From Plantactinospora sp040120695 (GTDB lineage: Bacteria; Actinomycetota; Actinomycetes; Mycobacteriales; Micromonosporaceae), in the NCBI RefSeq assembly GCF_040120695.1, contig NZ_JBEEAC010000034.1, positions 1 to 64,000 on the forward strand: a stretch of DNA of 64,000 nucleotides, in the 5' to 3' direction. Under the pieces are notes generated by a model that had not been told where the DNA came from, searched no databases, and saw only the letters and a list, made by a program, of their open reading frames with translations. This document shows, piece by piece, positions 1 through 8,371 of the stretch; position 1 is the first letter of the stretch, and every line of letters begins with the position of its first letter. Made by a program: the position numbers and the translations under genes.

Positions 1-96
1 GCGACCAGCGGAAACCTACACACCATCCCTCAACCCACACCCCTACAACTCGAAATCCTGGACCTACTCGACGTCAACCCGCTGGAATGGTGCTGA
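1..96 (+). CDS. C-terminal fragment of an unidentified protein, possibly a transposase
   Basis: A frame open from the left edge ends at TGA 94-96 and encodes about 31 residues ending in LLDVNPLEWC. The style (a short Pro/Leu-rich tail after a compact domain) resembles the C-terminal tails of some actinobacterial IS transposases, but nothing diagnostic is inside the window. It converges on the DUF6282 gene. Only the tail is visible, so function and completeness cannot be judged. Confidence 0.3.
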   Translation, partial: ATSGNLHTIPQPTPLQLEILDLLDVNPLEWC

Positions 97-148
97 CGAT
101 CGCCGACGTGCGGAATACGGGCCTAGCGCAGCGGCGCCCGGCGGCCGG

Positions 149-1081
149 TCATGCCGCCATCTCGGCGGCCGCGGCGAGTTTGCGGGTGTTTTCGACTGCC
201 ATGGTGTGGATTTCTTGTTCGGTGAAGCCGGCGTCGAGGAGGTGGTCGGCGAAGAGGGCGAGGCCGTCTTCGACGGGTGGGTTGAAGGGTTGTCCGAGGT
301 CGCTGGAGAGGACGGAGTGGGTGACGCCGACGGTGCGGATGTTGGTGATGAGGTCGTGCCAGGAGACTTTGCCGGTGTGGGGGGTGGTGAAGCAGCGTTC
401 GAGGAGGGCACCGGCTTCGGCGAGTTCGTGTTGTTGGTCGGTGGTGAGGCGTTGGGAGGTGAATTCGGGGTGGGTGACGACGGTGCGGCGGATGCCGTGG
501 TGGTTGGCGGCGTGGATGAGGGTGAGGATTTCGGGGCCGGAGAGGTGACCGGTGGCGAGGACGAGGTCGTGGCGGGCGATGACTTTGAGGACGTGGTGGG
601 TGTTGGGGAGGAGGTTCCCGTCGGGGTCGAGGATGTCGACGGGGTTGGGGATGATCCCGTGGGTGTGTAGGTCGGCCTGGAGGGCTCCCCACATCGCGGG
701 GGTGGCGCCGGGGAGATCGGTGGTGGTGGTGCGGCGTTGGTTGGCGGCGTCGACGGTGGGCATCCAGACGATGCGGGCGCCTTGGCGGGCGGCGATTTCG
801 ACGGCGGTGGGGTTCATGCCGCCGATGGAGCCGTTGAGGGTGATGGCGCCGAGGACGTCGGTGCCGGGTGCGGCTTTGCGGACGACGGCGGCGCGTTCGG
901 CGGTGGGGACGTAGTGGGATTTGAGGACGAGGCCGGCGAGGCCGACCTCGGCGAATCGGTGGGCGAGGTCGAGGTCGTCGATGCGGCGCGGCATGACGTC
1001 GGGTGCGACGTGTACGTGGGTGTCGTAGGCGCCCTGTACGAGGGCGCGGGCGCGGGCGGACGGTACGGGATGCTCTGACAT
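149..1081 (-). CDS. DUF6282 family metal-dependent hydrolase
   Basis: The 310-residue protein has the amidohydrolase-like opening YDTHVHVAPD (about residues 19-28), whose two histidines are typical metal ligands. Further conserved segments are LKSHYVP, a second His cluster around LATGHLSGPE, and VVTHPEF. These fit DUF6282, a family of TIM-barrel hydrolases of unknown substrate. The ATG at 1081 is preceded by AAGGAG. It lies 36 bp after the GntR gene on the same strand, so the two are probably co-transcribed, and they are divergent from an SsuABC-like importer. I infer that it acts on a small compound brought in by that importer; the compound is unknown. Confidence 0.8.
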   Translation of the reverse strand: MSEHPVPSARARALVQGAYDTHVHVAPDVMPRRIDDLDLAHRFAEVGLAGLVLKSHYVPTAERAAVVRKAAPGTDVLGAITLNGSIGGMNPTAVEIAARQGARIVWMPTVDAANQRRTTTTDLPGATPAMWGALQADLHTHGIIPNPVDILDPDGNLLPNTHHVLKVIARHDLVLATGHLSGPEILTLIHAANHHGIRRTVVTHPEFTSQRLTTDQQHELAEAGALLERCFTTPHTGKVSWHDLITNIRTVGVTHSVLSSDLGQPFNPPVEDGLALFADHLLDAGFTEQEIHTMAVENTRKLAAAAEMAA

Positions 1082-1117
1082 GTCACTCCTTGTGGCAGAG
1101 GGATGGGCATGGCCGAT

Positions 1118-1969
1118 TCAGGCCGTACGGGTGCCGTCGGACGGGCCGGAGCGCCGCCGGACCGCCGTGGCGGTGTTGGCCAGAGTGGACTCGACGTGCC
1201 CGAGGTGTCGCCGCATCGCGGCCTCGGCGGCGTCCGGGTCCCGGGCGGCGATCGCCTCGACGACCGCGACGTGCTCGCCCAGTGACTGTGCCGGTCGGCT
1301 GGGCACCAGGATGGTGCGGTACTGGAAGCGGACGAGCTGGGCCCGGAGCCCGGTGATGAGCCGGGCCGCGGTCTCGTGCCGGGACGCCGCGATGATCGCG
1401 GCGTGCAGCTTGGCGTTCCCCTCGGAGTAGCCGAGCAGGTCGTCCTGCTCCAGCTTCCGGGCCATCCTGGCGAGCACTCGGCGGATCGTACTGATCTCCC
1501 GGGCGGTGGCGTTCAGCGCGGCCTGACGCGCCGTGAGCGCCTCCAGCACAGCCCGGACCTGGAGGATCTCGACCGCCTCCTCCTCGGTGACCAGCCGCAC
1601 GTGCGCGCCCCGGTTCGGGGTGAGCACGACCAGCCCGTCCTGGGCCAGCCGGACCAGTATCGTCCGGACGGTCGCCCGGCTGACCTGTAGCCGGTTCGCC
1701 AACTCGACCTCGATCAGCCGCTCGTTGGGCATCAACTCGCCCCGGTGGATGGCCCCGCGCAGTTCCTGGTACGCCTCGTCCGCCGAGCGGGCCGATGAAG
1801 GGCGCGGCGTGCCCGCCGCTCGGCGGCCCGCCGTTGCCGGGGGTCGTACGGCGCCAGTCACGACACGGTCACCGAGGTCGAGCGACACCTCCCGAGCAGC
1901 CGCCGGTGCCCGACCGGCAGCCATCCACATCGGACGGTAGCCGTGCGGCCCCACACCGACTCCGGACAC
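1118..1969 (-). CDS. GntR/FadR-family transcriptional regulator
   Basis: The protein has a winged-helix domain (SADEAYQELRGAIHRGEL through QVSRATVRTILVRL, about residues 62-125) followed by an all-helical FCD effector domain. That domain has the family's metal-ligand histidines, for example in NAKLHAAII and RRHLGHVES. The first 55 or so residues are low-complexity and no Shine-Dalgarno is clear, so the start is uncertain: GTG 1969, ATG 1930 and ATG 1924 are all possible. It is divergent from the importer and upstream of DUF6282. The paired inverted repeats at 2070-2120 look like its operators, so it probably controls both transcripts in response to the imported substrate. Confidence 0.85.
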   Translation of the reverse strand: MSGVGVGPHGYRPMWMAAGRAPAAAREVSLDLGDRVVTGAVRPPATAGRRAAGTPRPSSARSADEAYQELRGAIHRGELMPNERLIEVELANRLQVSRATVRTILVRLAQDGLVVLTPNRGAHVRLVTEEEAVEILQVRAVLEALTARQAALNATAREISTIRRVLARMARKLEQDDLLGYSEGNAKLHAAIIAASRHETAARLITGLRAQLVRFQYRTILVPSRPAQSLGEHVAVVEAIAARDPDAAEAAMRRHLGHVESTLANTATAVRRRSGPSDGTRTA

Positions 1970-2069
1970 CTCGGGACGGTATGCCCCGAGGTGTCCGGGT
2001 AAGAACCCTCACCGGCGCCCGCCGTCCCCCGCTCCAGCCCGCCAGCCCGCAACATTGTCTCCTAGATTA

Positions 2070-2120
2070 TCAACAATCTTGTTGACAGGATTGCTGCCAG
2101 AACTTCCCTTGTCAACAAGG
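2070..2120. promoter_or_regulatory. Paired GntR-type operator candidates
   Basis: TCAACA-atct-TGTTGA (2070-2085) and CCTTG-tcaa-CAAGG (2107-2120) are two short palindromes. CTTGTTGAC (2078-2086) and GTCAACAAG (2111-2119) are also exact inverted copies of one another across 24 bp. They carry the yGT-N-AC core of GntR sites. They occupy the 367-bp divergent space between the GntR gene and the importer, where the rest holds only the lipoprotein gene's leader. Confidence 0.6.
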
Positions 2121-2336
2121 CTCTGACCTGGGAGAAGGCTGCTTCGACAGCGGGTGTGGAGCCTTCTGAGCCTCAGAAACTGGCCCGATTTCGTCGGTGA
2201 CAAGTCGAACCTAGGTCATCTACGATTCTCGACCGGGCGAGGGTCGGCGCGGTTGGTGTCGTTCAGGCGAAGGGCCGCATCCTCCGCGCAGGTGCGTTGC
2301 GGACCGCCCATCCACAAGCGAAAGCTGGAGGCACAC

Positions 2337-3350
2337 ATGTTCAGACGCTCTCGGGTCCTGGCGGCAGCGCTGCTCGCCACGGCGCTGGTCGTGAGCGGTT
2401 GCAGCGGCGGCGACGGGGACGACGACGCGTCCGCCGAGGGGACCGACAAGGTCGCCTACATCACGGCGTTCGGCGCCGTGGGACGGGACTCCTTCGTCTG
2501 GGTGGCGAAGGAGAAGGGCTACTTCGCCGAGGCCGGCATCGAGGTCGATATCAAGAAGGGCGCGGGTAACGCGCCGAACCTCACGGCGCTCAAGTCGGGA
2601 GAGGTCCAGTTCGCCTCGCTCGACTTCACCGGTGCGGTGATCCAGGCCGGCAAGGGCGAGTTCACCGACTGGCGGGCGGTCGCCGCGGTGCACCAGCAGA
2701 CGCTGATCTCGGTGATGACCACCAAGGACACCGACATCACCGGCCCGAAGGACCTGGCCGGCAAGACCATGGCCACCGGCAAGGGCTCGGTCACCGAGCT
2801 GCTCTTCCCGGCGTACGCCAAACTGGCCGGTCTCGACCCGGCCACCGTCAAGATCGAGGGCGTGCAGGCCACCGCACTCAACGGTCTGATGGCGAGCCGG
2901 AGGGTGGACGCGCTCGGCACCTTCCTGCTCAGTCGGGACGCGCTGGCGGCGGCCTCCAAGAAGGAGGTCGTCATCCTGCCGTACAGCGACTACCTGCGGG
3001 ACCTGTTCGGCAACGCCATCATCACCACTCCCGGCCTGATCGAAAAGGACTCGGACCTGGTCCGCCGGTTCACCGGTGCTCTGCTCAAGGGCCTGCAGTA
3101 CACCATCGACAACCCGGAGGAGGCGGCGACGATCCTGAACAAGGCGGAGCCGACGTACCCGGTCGCCTCCGGGGTCGGTGAGATCAAGGCGATGACCCCG
3201 TACGTCGTGCCGGCCGGTGGTGCCCCGATCGGTGCGATGGACGAGGGTCGGGTGGCCCGCACCATCGCCATCCTGCAGAGCTCCGGCCTGATGCCCTCCG
3301 GCCTCAGCCCGGCGAGTGTCGTCGACCTCGACATCGTGCCGAAGGCCTGA
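2337..3350 (+). CDS. ABC transporter substrate-binding lipoprotein, SsuA/TauA (NMT1-like)
   Basis: The start is taken at ATG 2337 because it follows GGAGG and opens a classical lipoprotein signal, MFRRSRVLAAALL...VVSGC, with the lipobox Cys at about residue 21. A longer open frame upstream lacks these signals. The mature part has the NMT1/THI5-like fold signature: a WVAKEKGYFAEAGIEV ligand-site helix, then VQFASLDF and GPKDLAGKTMATG. Related proteins bind nitrate, sulfonates, taurine or pyrimidine precursors in the extracytoplasmic space. It is the first gene of a binding protein/permease/ATPase operon. The ligand is not identifiable, but the neighbouring hydrolase suggests an organic compound. 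Confidence 0.85.
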   Translation: MFRRSRVLAAALLATALVVSGCSGGDGDDDASAEGTDKVAYITAFGAVGRDSFVWVAKEKGYFAEAGIEVDIKKGAGNAPNLTALKSGEVQFASLDFTGAVIQAGKGEFTDWRAVAAVHQQTLISVMTTKDTDITGPKDLAGKTMATGKGSVTELLFPAYAKLAGLDPATVKIEGVQATALNGLMASRRVDALGTFLLSRDALAAASKKEVVILPYSDYLRDLFGNAIITTPGLIEKDSDLVRRFTGALLKGLQYTIDNPEEAATILNKAEPTYPVASGVGEIKAMTPYVVPAGGAPIGAMDEGRVARTIAILQSSGLMPSGLSPASVVDLDIVPKA

Positions 3351-3375
3351 CGAGGCGGCTCGACGACCGGCAAGA

Positions 3376-3422
3376 CCCGACCGCTGCCGAGTAGCCCTCG
3401 CCGGCGGTCGGGCGTTCCTGAC
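3376..3422 (+). terminator. Intra-operon hairpin after the binding-protein gene
   Basis: CCCGACCGC (3376-3384) pairs perfectly with GCGGTCGGG (3414-3422). The hairpin sits in the 198-bp gap between the lipoprotein and permease genes. Such hairpins commonly stabilise the upstream message or attenuate transcription so that the binding protein is made in excess. Confidence 0.5.
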
Positions 3423-3548
3423 GAACGGGGACGGTGGTCGGACCGGCTGCCGTCCCTTCTTCGTCGCACCGCCGGGACACCGTCCGGCATCTCGATCACC
3501 GCGATCACCGCGTTCCTCGCCGCCCGAAAGGACCCTACGGGATTCACC

Positions 3549-4337
3549 ATGACTGACAAGACGACCGACGCCGGGCTGCGACGTGTGTGGGTCAACGCCG
3601 GGCTCCCCGCACTGGGTACGCTGTTGGCGCTCGCGATCTGGTGGCTGATCACCATCGCCTTCAGCATCGAACCGTTCTGGCTACCCGCACCGCCGGACGT
3701 GGTGGAGGCGTTCCAGCGGCTCTCCGGTCACCTGGCCGAACAGGCCGGAGTCACCCTGATCGAGACGGTCGCCGGCTTCGCCATCGGCTCGACCGCCGGT
3801 GCGGCCGTCGCGGTCCTGTTCGCCGCTTCGCGCACGATCGAGCGGATGACCATGCCGCTGATCGCCGCGGTCAACGCGGTGCCGAAGGCGGCGCTCGCTC
3901 CCCTGCTCATCGTCTGGATCGGGCTGAACATCCACGCCAAGATCGTCATGGTCGTGCTGCTCTGCTTCTTCCCGGTCCTGGTCTCCACCATGGCCGGGCT
4001 GACGTCCGTCCCCAACGACCTGCGCGAACTGGCCAACTCGCTCTCCTCCTCGTGGTGGCAGACCTTCCTGAAGGTCCGGCTGACCTGGGCGCTGCCACAG
4101 GTCTTCGTCGGTCTGAAGGTGGCGTCCTCGCTGGCCATCATCGGGGCGGTCATCGGCGAGCTCACCAATCCCGACCGTGGGCTCGGCTCGGTGGTCGTCA
4201 GCTCCAGCCAGTCCGCGGACACGCCGCTCGCCTTCGCCGCGCTGACCCTGCTCGCCATCATGGGCGCTTCGCTGTTCTACCTGGTGACGGGACTGGAGCG
4301 GGTCCTCGTGCCGTGGGCCCGGGCGATCTCGTCGTGA
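3549..4337 (+). CDS. ABC transporter permease, SsuC/TauC-like
   Basis: This is a 262-residue inner-membrane protein with about six hydrophobic segments and the BPD_transp_1 EAA loop (LRELANSLSSSWWQTFLKVRLTWALPQ, near residues 157-183) that contacts the ATPase. Its length is normal for SsuC. GAAAGGA lies upstream of ATG 3549. It forms the translocation pore for the substrate delivered by the preceding lipoprotein, and it is followed after 26 bp by the cognate ATPase. Confidence 0.85.
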   Translation: MTDKTTDAGLRRVWVNAGLPALGTLLALAIWWLITIAFSIEPFWLPAPPDVVEAFQRLSGHLAEQAGVTLIETVAGFAIGSTAGAAVAVLFAASRTIERMTMPLIAAVNAVPKAALAPLLIVWIGLNIHAKIVMVVLLCFFPVLVSTMAGLTSVPNDLRELANSLSSSWWQTFLKVRLTWALPQVFVGLKVASSLAIIGAVIGELTNPDRGLGSVVVSSSQSADTPLAFAALTLLAIMGASLFYLVTGLERVLVPWARAISS

Positions 4338-4363
4338 CCGTGACACCTCGCAAGGAGGACACA

Positions 4364-5143
4364 ATGATCAAGATGACCGGGCTCTCCCGGACCTTCCAGG
4401 GAAAATCCGGGACGGTGGAGGCACTGCGCGACATCAACCTCGACGTCGGCAACGGCGAGTTCCTGGCGGTGATCGGGCGCTCCGGTTGCGGCAAGTCCAC
4501 CCTGCTGCGGATCATCGCCGGGCTGATCCGGCCGAGCCGGGGCGAGGTACTGGTCGCCGGTGACCCGGTCGAACGGCCCCGCCGGGACGTCGCCATGGTG
4601 TTCCAGCGCCCGGCGCTGCTGCCCTGGCGCAGCGTCCGGAACAACGTGCTGCTGCCGGTGGAGATCTTCCGCTGGCCGCGGGCCCAGCACCGCGAGCACG
4701 CCGACCGGCTGCTGGAGATGACCGGGCTCAGCGCCTTCGCCGACCGACTCCCACACGAGCTCTCCGGCGGAATGCAGCAACGGGTCTCGCTCTGCCGGGC
4801 CCTCATCCAACGCCCCAAGGTGCTGCTGATGGATGAGCCGTTCTCCGCGCTGGACGCGCTGACCCGCGAGGAGTTGGCCGTCGAGCTGCAGCGCATCCAC
4901 ATGGAACTCGGCACCACGGTCGTCTTCGTGACCCACTCCATCCAGGAGGCGGTGCTGCTCGCCGACCGGGTGGCGGTGCTCAGTGCCCGTCCCGGCCGGC
5001 TGCGCAAACTGGTCAACGTCGCCATCCCGCGTCCGCGTTCGTTCGGGCACAACGCGCACCTGGAGGATGTCGCCGCCGCCTCCGCCGAGCTGCACCAACT
5101 CCTGCTCAACGAGCACATGCCGGCAACCTCGGCCACCAGCTGA
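4364..5143 (+). CDS. ABC transporter ATP-binding protein, SsuB/TauB-like
   Basis: The start at ATG 4364 is chosen because AAGGAGG lies at 4352-4358; the frame is open much further upstream, but over the permease gene. The 259-residue ATPase has Walker A GRSGCGKST, a Q-loop FQRPALLPW, signature LSGGMQQR, Walker B VLLMDEPFSALD and the switch His in THS. FQRPALLPWRSV with VENI-like spacing is characteristic of the nitrate/sulfonate/taurine subfamily. It energises import through the permease and completes the three-gene operon. Confidence 0.88.
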   Translation: MIKMTGLSRTFQGKSGTVEALRDINLDVGNGEFLAVIGRSGCGKSTLLRIIAGLIRPSRGEVLVAGDPVERPRRDVAMVFQRPALLPWRSVRNNVLLPVEIFRWPRAQHREHADRLLEMTGLSAFADRLPHELSGGMQQRVSLCRALIQRPKVLLMDEPFSALDALTREELAVELQRIHMELGTTVVFVTHSIQEAVLLADRVAVLSARPGRLRKLVNVAIPRPRSFGHNAHLEDVAAASAELHQLLLNEHMPATSATS

Positions 5144-5144
5144 G

Positions 5145-5184
5145 CTCGGCGACGGCCGGACTCGGCACGCCGGCCGTCGCCGGG
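5145..5184 (+). terminator. Strong terminator hairpin of the SsuABC-like operon
   Basis: CGGCGACGGCCGG (5147-5159) pairs perfectly with CCGGCCGTCGCCG (5170-5182), starting two bases after the ATPase stop codon. There is no U-run, as is usual in actinomycetes. Confidence 0.75.
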
Positions 5185-5257
5185 TCAGCCGGACCACCCA
5201 CGCGTACCCGAACAGCGGGAGCACCGCCGACGCGACCCCGCGCCGAGCAAGTGGGGT

Positions 5258-6130
5258 TCAGTACTGCATGACGCAGTAGACGACCGTCGGGTGGGTGAAC
5301 CGGTACCAGCGGTTCCACCGGAGGTCCCGGGTGCATTTGTTGCCGTTGGACGCGCCCGGGACGATGTCGATGACGTGGACGGTGCCTTTCGCCTTGCACT
5401 TCGGCGCGTGGACGACCCAGCCGTCACCCTTCGGGAACTTGTAACAGAAGTAGCGCACCAGGTGGTGCTCCAGACAGAGCCGATACCCGTCCTCGGTGAT
5501 GTACGGACCGCCGGGGTCGGCACAGGGATTCCGGCCATAATCGACGGATACCACCCGGTAGGTGCCGCTGCTGCCGTTGCAGTTGCCGATTCCGAGGAGG
5601 TTACCGGCCGCGTCGACGGCGACGCACTGCCCGATGGCGACCGGTGGCGGAGGCGGTGTCGGGGACGGAGGCGGAGCCGGAGCGGTCGTGCGGACCTCCT
5701 CGGGCGGCGGAGTTACACCTCCGGCGGTGGCCTGCGGGCTGTCCTCCCCCTTGTTGATCACCACGGCCGCCACCGCGACCCCACAGACCCCGAGCAGACA
5801 CAGGGCCAGGAGCCCACCGATCAGTCCGATGATGAGCGGCCCGTTGCTCTTCGCGCGCACCGGCGGCGCGGCGATTCCGGGCGGCGGCGCGGGCGGCCCC
5901 GGTGGTCCGGGCATCCCAGACGGCGGTGGCCCGGGCATCCCGGACGGCGGTGGCCCGGGCATCCCGGACGGCGGTGGCCCGGGCATCCCGGGGAATCCGG
6001 GCATGCCAGCCGGGGGTCCGGGCATGCCAGCCGGGGGTCCGGGCAAGCCAGCCGGGGGTCCGGGCATGCCGGGTTGTGGTGAGGGCACACCCGGATAGCC
6101 GGGCGGACCCGGCGGTGGAGGCGACGTCAC
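5258..6130 (-). CDS. LppU/SCO3897-like Pro-rich membrane protein
   Basis: The N-terminal half is a Pro/Gly/Met repeat region (about residues 3-85). It is followed by one membrane helix (GPLIIGLIGGLLALCLLGVCGVAVAAVV), a Pro-rich stalk and an exported C-terminal domain of about 125 residues with several cysteines (IGQCVAVD, IGNCNGSS, NPCADP, YRLCLEHH), as in LppU/SCO3897 proteins. The function of that family is unknown. The start is uncertain: GTG 6130 (VTSPPPPG) is preferred over GTG 6145 by analogy with similar proteins, with no clear ribosome site for either. The gene stands alone between operons, and the upstream 300 bp hold no gene I can support. Confidence 0.65.
   Translation of the reverse strand: MTSPPPPGPPGYPGVPSPQPGMPGPPAGLPGPPAGMPGPPAGMPGFPGMPGPPPSGMPGPPPSGMPGPPPSGMPGPPGPPAPPPGIAAPPVRAKSNGPLIIGLIGGLLALCLLGVCGVAVAAVVINKGEDSPQATAGGVTPPPEEVRTTAPAPPPSPTPPPPPVAIGQCVAVDAAGNLLGIGNCNGSSGTYRVVSVDYGRNPCADPGGPYITEDGYRLCLEHHLVRYFCYKFPKGDGWVVHAPKCKAKGTVHVIDIVPGASNGNKCTRDLRWNRWYRFTHPTVVYCVMQY
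5909..6070. repeat. In-frame Pro-Gly repeats (24-bp then 21-bp units)
   Basis: Three nearly identical 24-bp units encoding GMPGPPPS are followed toward 6070 by 21-bp units encoding a GMPGPPA heptad. Both unit lengths are multiples of three, so copy-number change keeps the frame of the LppU-like protein. Confidence 0.75.
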
Positions 6131-6436
6131 GCGAGTGAGTGTCACACACGACGCCGACGGCCGGTCACACCACCGCCGGAGGTACGGCGGCGGTGCCCGC
6201 GAGACCGTCCACCCAGGCCGGCACAGCGGCGCTCGACGCCGGTCAGGGCATCGATGGAGGGTAGCTGCCCGGTCGACGGAGGCCGCGCCCGGCGTACCGT
6301 CGCGCGGCGTGAGCCGGCAGTCCGGCGCGGTACCGGCGTCCGCGGCCGCGGCCGCGGCGCAGGCCGGGATCCCACCCGACCCGCGCCCGGTCCATGTTCA
6401 CGTCCCCAAGGCCGGGTGACGCGCTCGCTGCCCCGA

Positions 6437-7273
6437 TCAGCCGTGCCGGGGTTCCCACCGGAAGTACCGGTTCGCCATGAGCAGCGACACCAGAAGCCAG
6501 ACCAGCAGCACCCCGAAGGAGGGCAGCGTCTCGACGAAGACGCTGGCGAAGTTCAGGGGCTGGCCCTCGTCGGTACGGCCGAGCCAACCGACGCGCATGA
6601 CCTCGGTGAACGGGCCGTTGGGCAGGAACCAGAGCACCCGCTCCAGCGACTCCGGCAACGCGCCGAGCGGCAGCAGCGCGCCCGGCGTGGCCAGGAAGAT
6701 CACCACGGTTGGCAGGGTGGTGAGCATGGCCGCCTCGGAGCTGCGGGTGATCGCGGAGAGCGCGGCCGAGAACGCCGCCATTATCGAGCAGCCGAAAAGC
6801 AGCGCCACCCCCATGACCAGGGGGTTCCTGGGTATCGGCAGGTCGAGGACCAGAACCGCGTAGACGGCCAGCGCGACGAACTGGGCGAGGAAGATCGCCA
6901 CGGTGCTGCCGGCCGTGCCGAACAGGATCGTGCGGTCCGAGGCGAGCCCGGTGCGCAGCCGTTTGAGCACCAGTTCCTGGCGGCGTGCGGCGTACACGGT
7001 GGTCAGGTGGTGGTGCACCAGGAAGACCATGATCAGGGTGGTGACGCTGACGACCCGGCGCACGCCGGGCACCGTCTGGTCGCGGTACTCGCTGACCAGC
7101 AGCAGGGCGATCATCATCGGGGTCACCACGGACATCGCGGTGGACGTCCAGCTACGGCGTAGCGCAAGCAGCTCCATCCTGAGCATCGCGGCCATCTGCC
7201 AGAACGGCCTGGTCGCGCGGTCGCCCGAGGTGGCGGTGGTGCGGGAGCTCGGCGTCGTCATCGTCCCGCTCAT
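6437..7273 (-). CDS. ABC-2 type exporter permease, DrrB-like
   Basis: This 278-residue protein has about six hydrophobic segments and the ABC-2 membrane pattern (RRVVSVTTLIMVFLVHHHLTTVYAARRQELVLKRLRTG). The start is ATG 7273 (MSGTMTTP), which overlaps the ATPase stop codon in an ATGA arrangement; the longer open frame lies inside the ATPase gene. It partners the upstream DrrA-like ATPase in an exporter for a lipid, drug or natural product that cannot be specified. Confidence 0.8.
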   Translation of the reverse strand: MSGTMTTPSSRTTATSGDRATRPFWQMAAMLRMELLALRRSWTSTAMSVVTPMMIALLLVSEYRDQTVPGVRRVVSVTTLIMVFLVHHHLTTVYAARRQELVLKRLRTGLASDRTILFGTAGSTVAIFLAQFVALAVYAVLVLDLPIPRNPLVMGVALLFGCSIMAAFSAALSAITRSSEAAMLTTLPTVVIFLATPGALLPLGALPESLERVLWFLPNGPFTEVMRVGWLGRTDEGQPLNFASVFVETLPSFGVLLVWLLVSLLMANRYFRWEPRHG

Positions 7274-8202
7274 CGGGCGGCCTCCGGATCCGCGTGCCGG
7301 TCGGTCGGGTCGTGGTCGGCGGCGATGTCCAGGAAGACATCCTCCAGGGTGGCGGGTCGGGCCGACAGGGAGGCGATCCGGATGCCGCCCGCGTCTGCCC
7401 ATGCGAGCAGCCGGGTGAGGTCGGTCTGGAGCTGGCGCGACTCGTAGGTGACCCGGTCGCCCTCGACCAGGCAGGCGGCGTGCGGCAGGTCGGGCAGCGC
7501 GTCCGTGGCCGGCGGCCGGAAGCTGATCCGCGCGGGCAGGGTTCGCACGACGTCCTCCGGCGTCCCGGTGGCGACGATGCTGCCACCCCGCATGATCGCC
7601 ACCCGGTCGGCGAGGAGCTCCGCCTCCTCCAGGTAGTGCGTGGTGAGCAGCACGGTCGTGCCGCCCTTCTGGAGCTGGCGGACGACGTCCCAGGTGCGGC
7701 GGCGGGAGGCCGGGTCCATGCCGGTGGTGGGTTCGTCGAGGAAGAGCACCTCTGGGCGGCCGAGCACGGCCAACGCCAGCTCCAGCCGCCGGCTCTCGCC
7801 GCCGGAGAGCTGCTCGACCGCGACGTTGCGCTGGCCGCCGAGGTCGACCAGGTCCAGCACCTCCGCGGTGGTCTGCGGCCGGACGGTGAGGGACCGCCAG
7901 ACCTCCACCGTCTCCCGGACGGTGAGCGCACCCGTGAATCCGCCGTGCTGGAGCATCACCCCCGTCCGGGGACGCACCGAGCTCCGGTCCAGGAGGGGGT
8001 CCATCCCGAGCACCCGGACCCGGCCGGCGGTGGCCGGTTGCAGCCCCTCCAGGACCTCGATGGTGGTGGTCTTCCCGGCACCGTTGGTGCCCAGCAGCGC
8101 GAACAGCTCGCCCCGGCGGATCCGCAGACCGATGCCGCGCACCGCCTCGAACTCCCCGTAGCCGCGACGCAGCCCGTCCACTTCGATCACAACATCATCC
8201 AT
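7270..8202 (-). CDS. ABC-2 exporter ATP-binding protein, DrrA-like
   Basis: This is a 310-residue ATPase beginning MDDVVIEVDGLRRGYGEFEAVRGI. It has Walker A GTNGAGKTTT, signature LSGGESRR, Walker B VLFLDEPTTGMD and the H-loop TTHYLEE, followed by the C-terminal extension typical of DrrA/CcmA-type drug and lipid exporters. The ATG at 8202 is chosen because the domain begins there and the upstream frame is non-conserved. It is translationally coupled to the permease gene by a four-base overlap. Confidence 0.85.
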   Translation of the reverse strand: MDDVVIEVDGLRRGYGEFEAVRGIGLRIRRGELFALLGTNGAGKTTTIEVLEGLQPATAGRVRVLGMDPLLDRSSVRPRTGVMLQHGGFTGALTVRETVEVWRSLTVRPQTTAEVLDLVDLGGQRNVAVEQLSGGESRRLELALAVLGRPEVLFLDEPTTGMDPASRRRTWDVVRQLQKGGTTVLLTTHYLEEAELLADRVAIMRGGSIVATGTPEDVVRTLPARISFRPPATDALPDLPHAACLVEGDRVTYESRQLQTDLTRLLAWADAGGIRIASLSARPATLEDVFLDIAADHDPTDRHADPEAAR

Positions 8203-8317
8203 GCGGACCAGGCTGTCGCCGGCGGGCGACAGTTCCCACCCCCGTCGCGTCATGTCCTGACCGTGCCGTTCGCATGCCCGACCCGTGTGTTCCCACCGGA
8301 GGGGCATGCCGCGTCAC

Positions 8318-8364
8318 GGCCGGCCGGACCGTCGCCCCTCCCGGGAACGGCGGCCCGGCCGGCC
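8318..8364 (-). terminator. Possible terminator downstream of the GH12 gene
   Basis: GGCCGGCCGG (8318-8327) can pair with CCGGCCGGCC (8355-8364), with a loop of 27 bases. It begins 8 bases after the GH12 stop codon on the minus strand. The long loop makes this tentative. Confidence 0.4.
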
Positions 8365-8371
8365 GGCGGAA

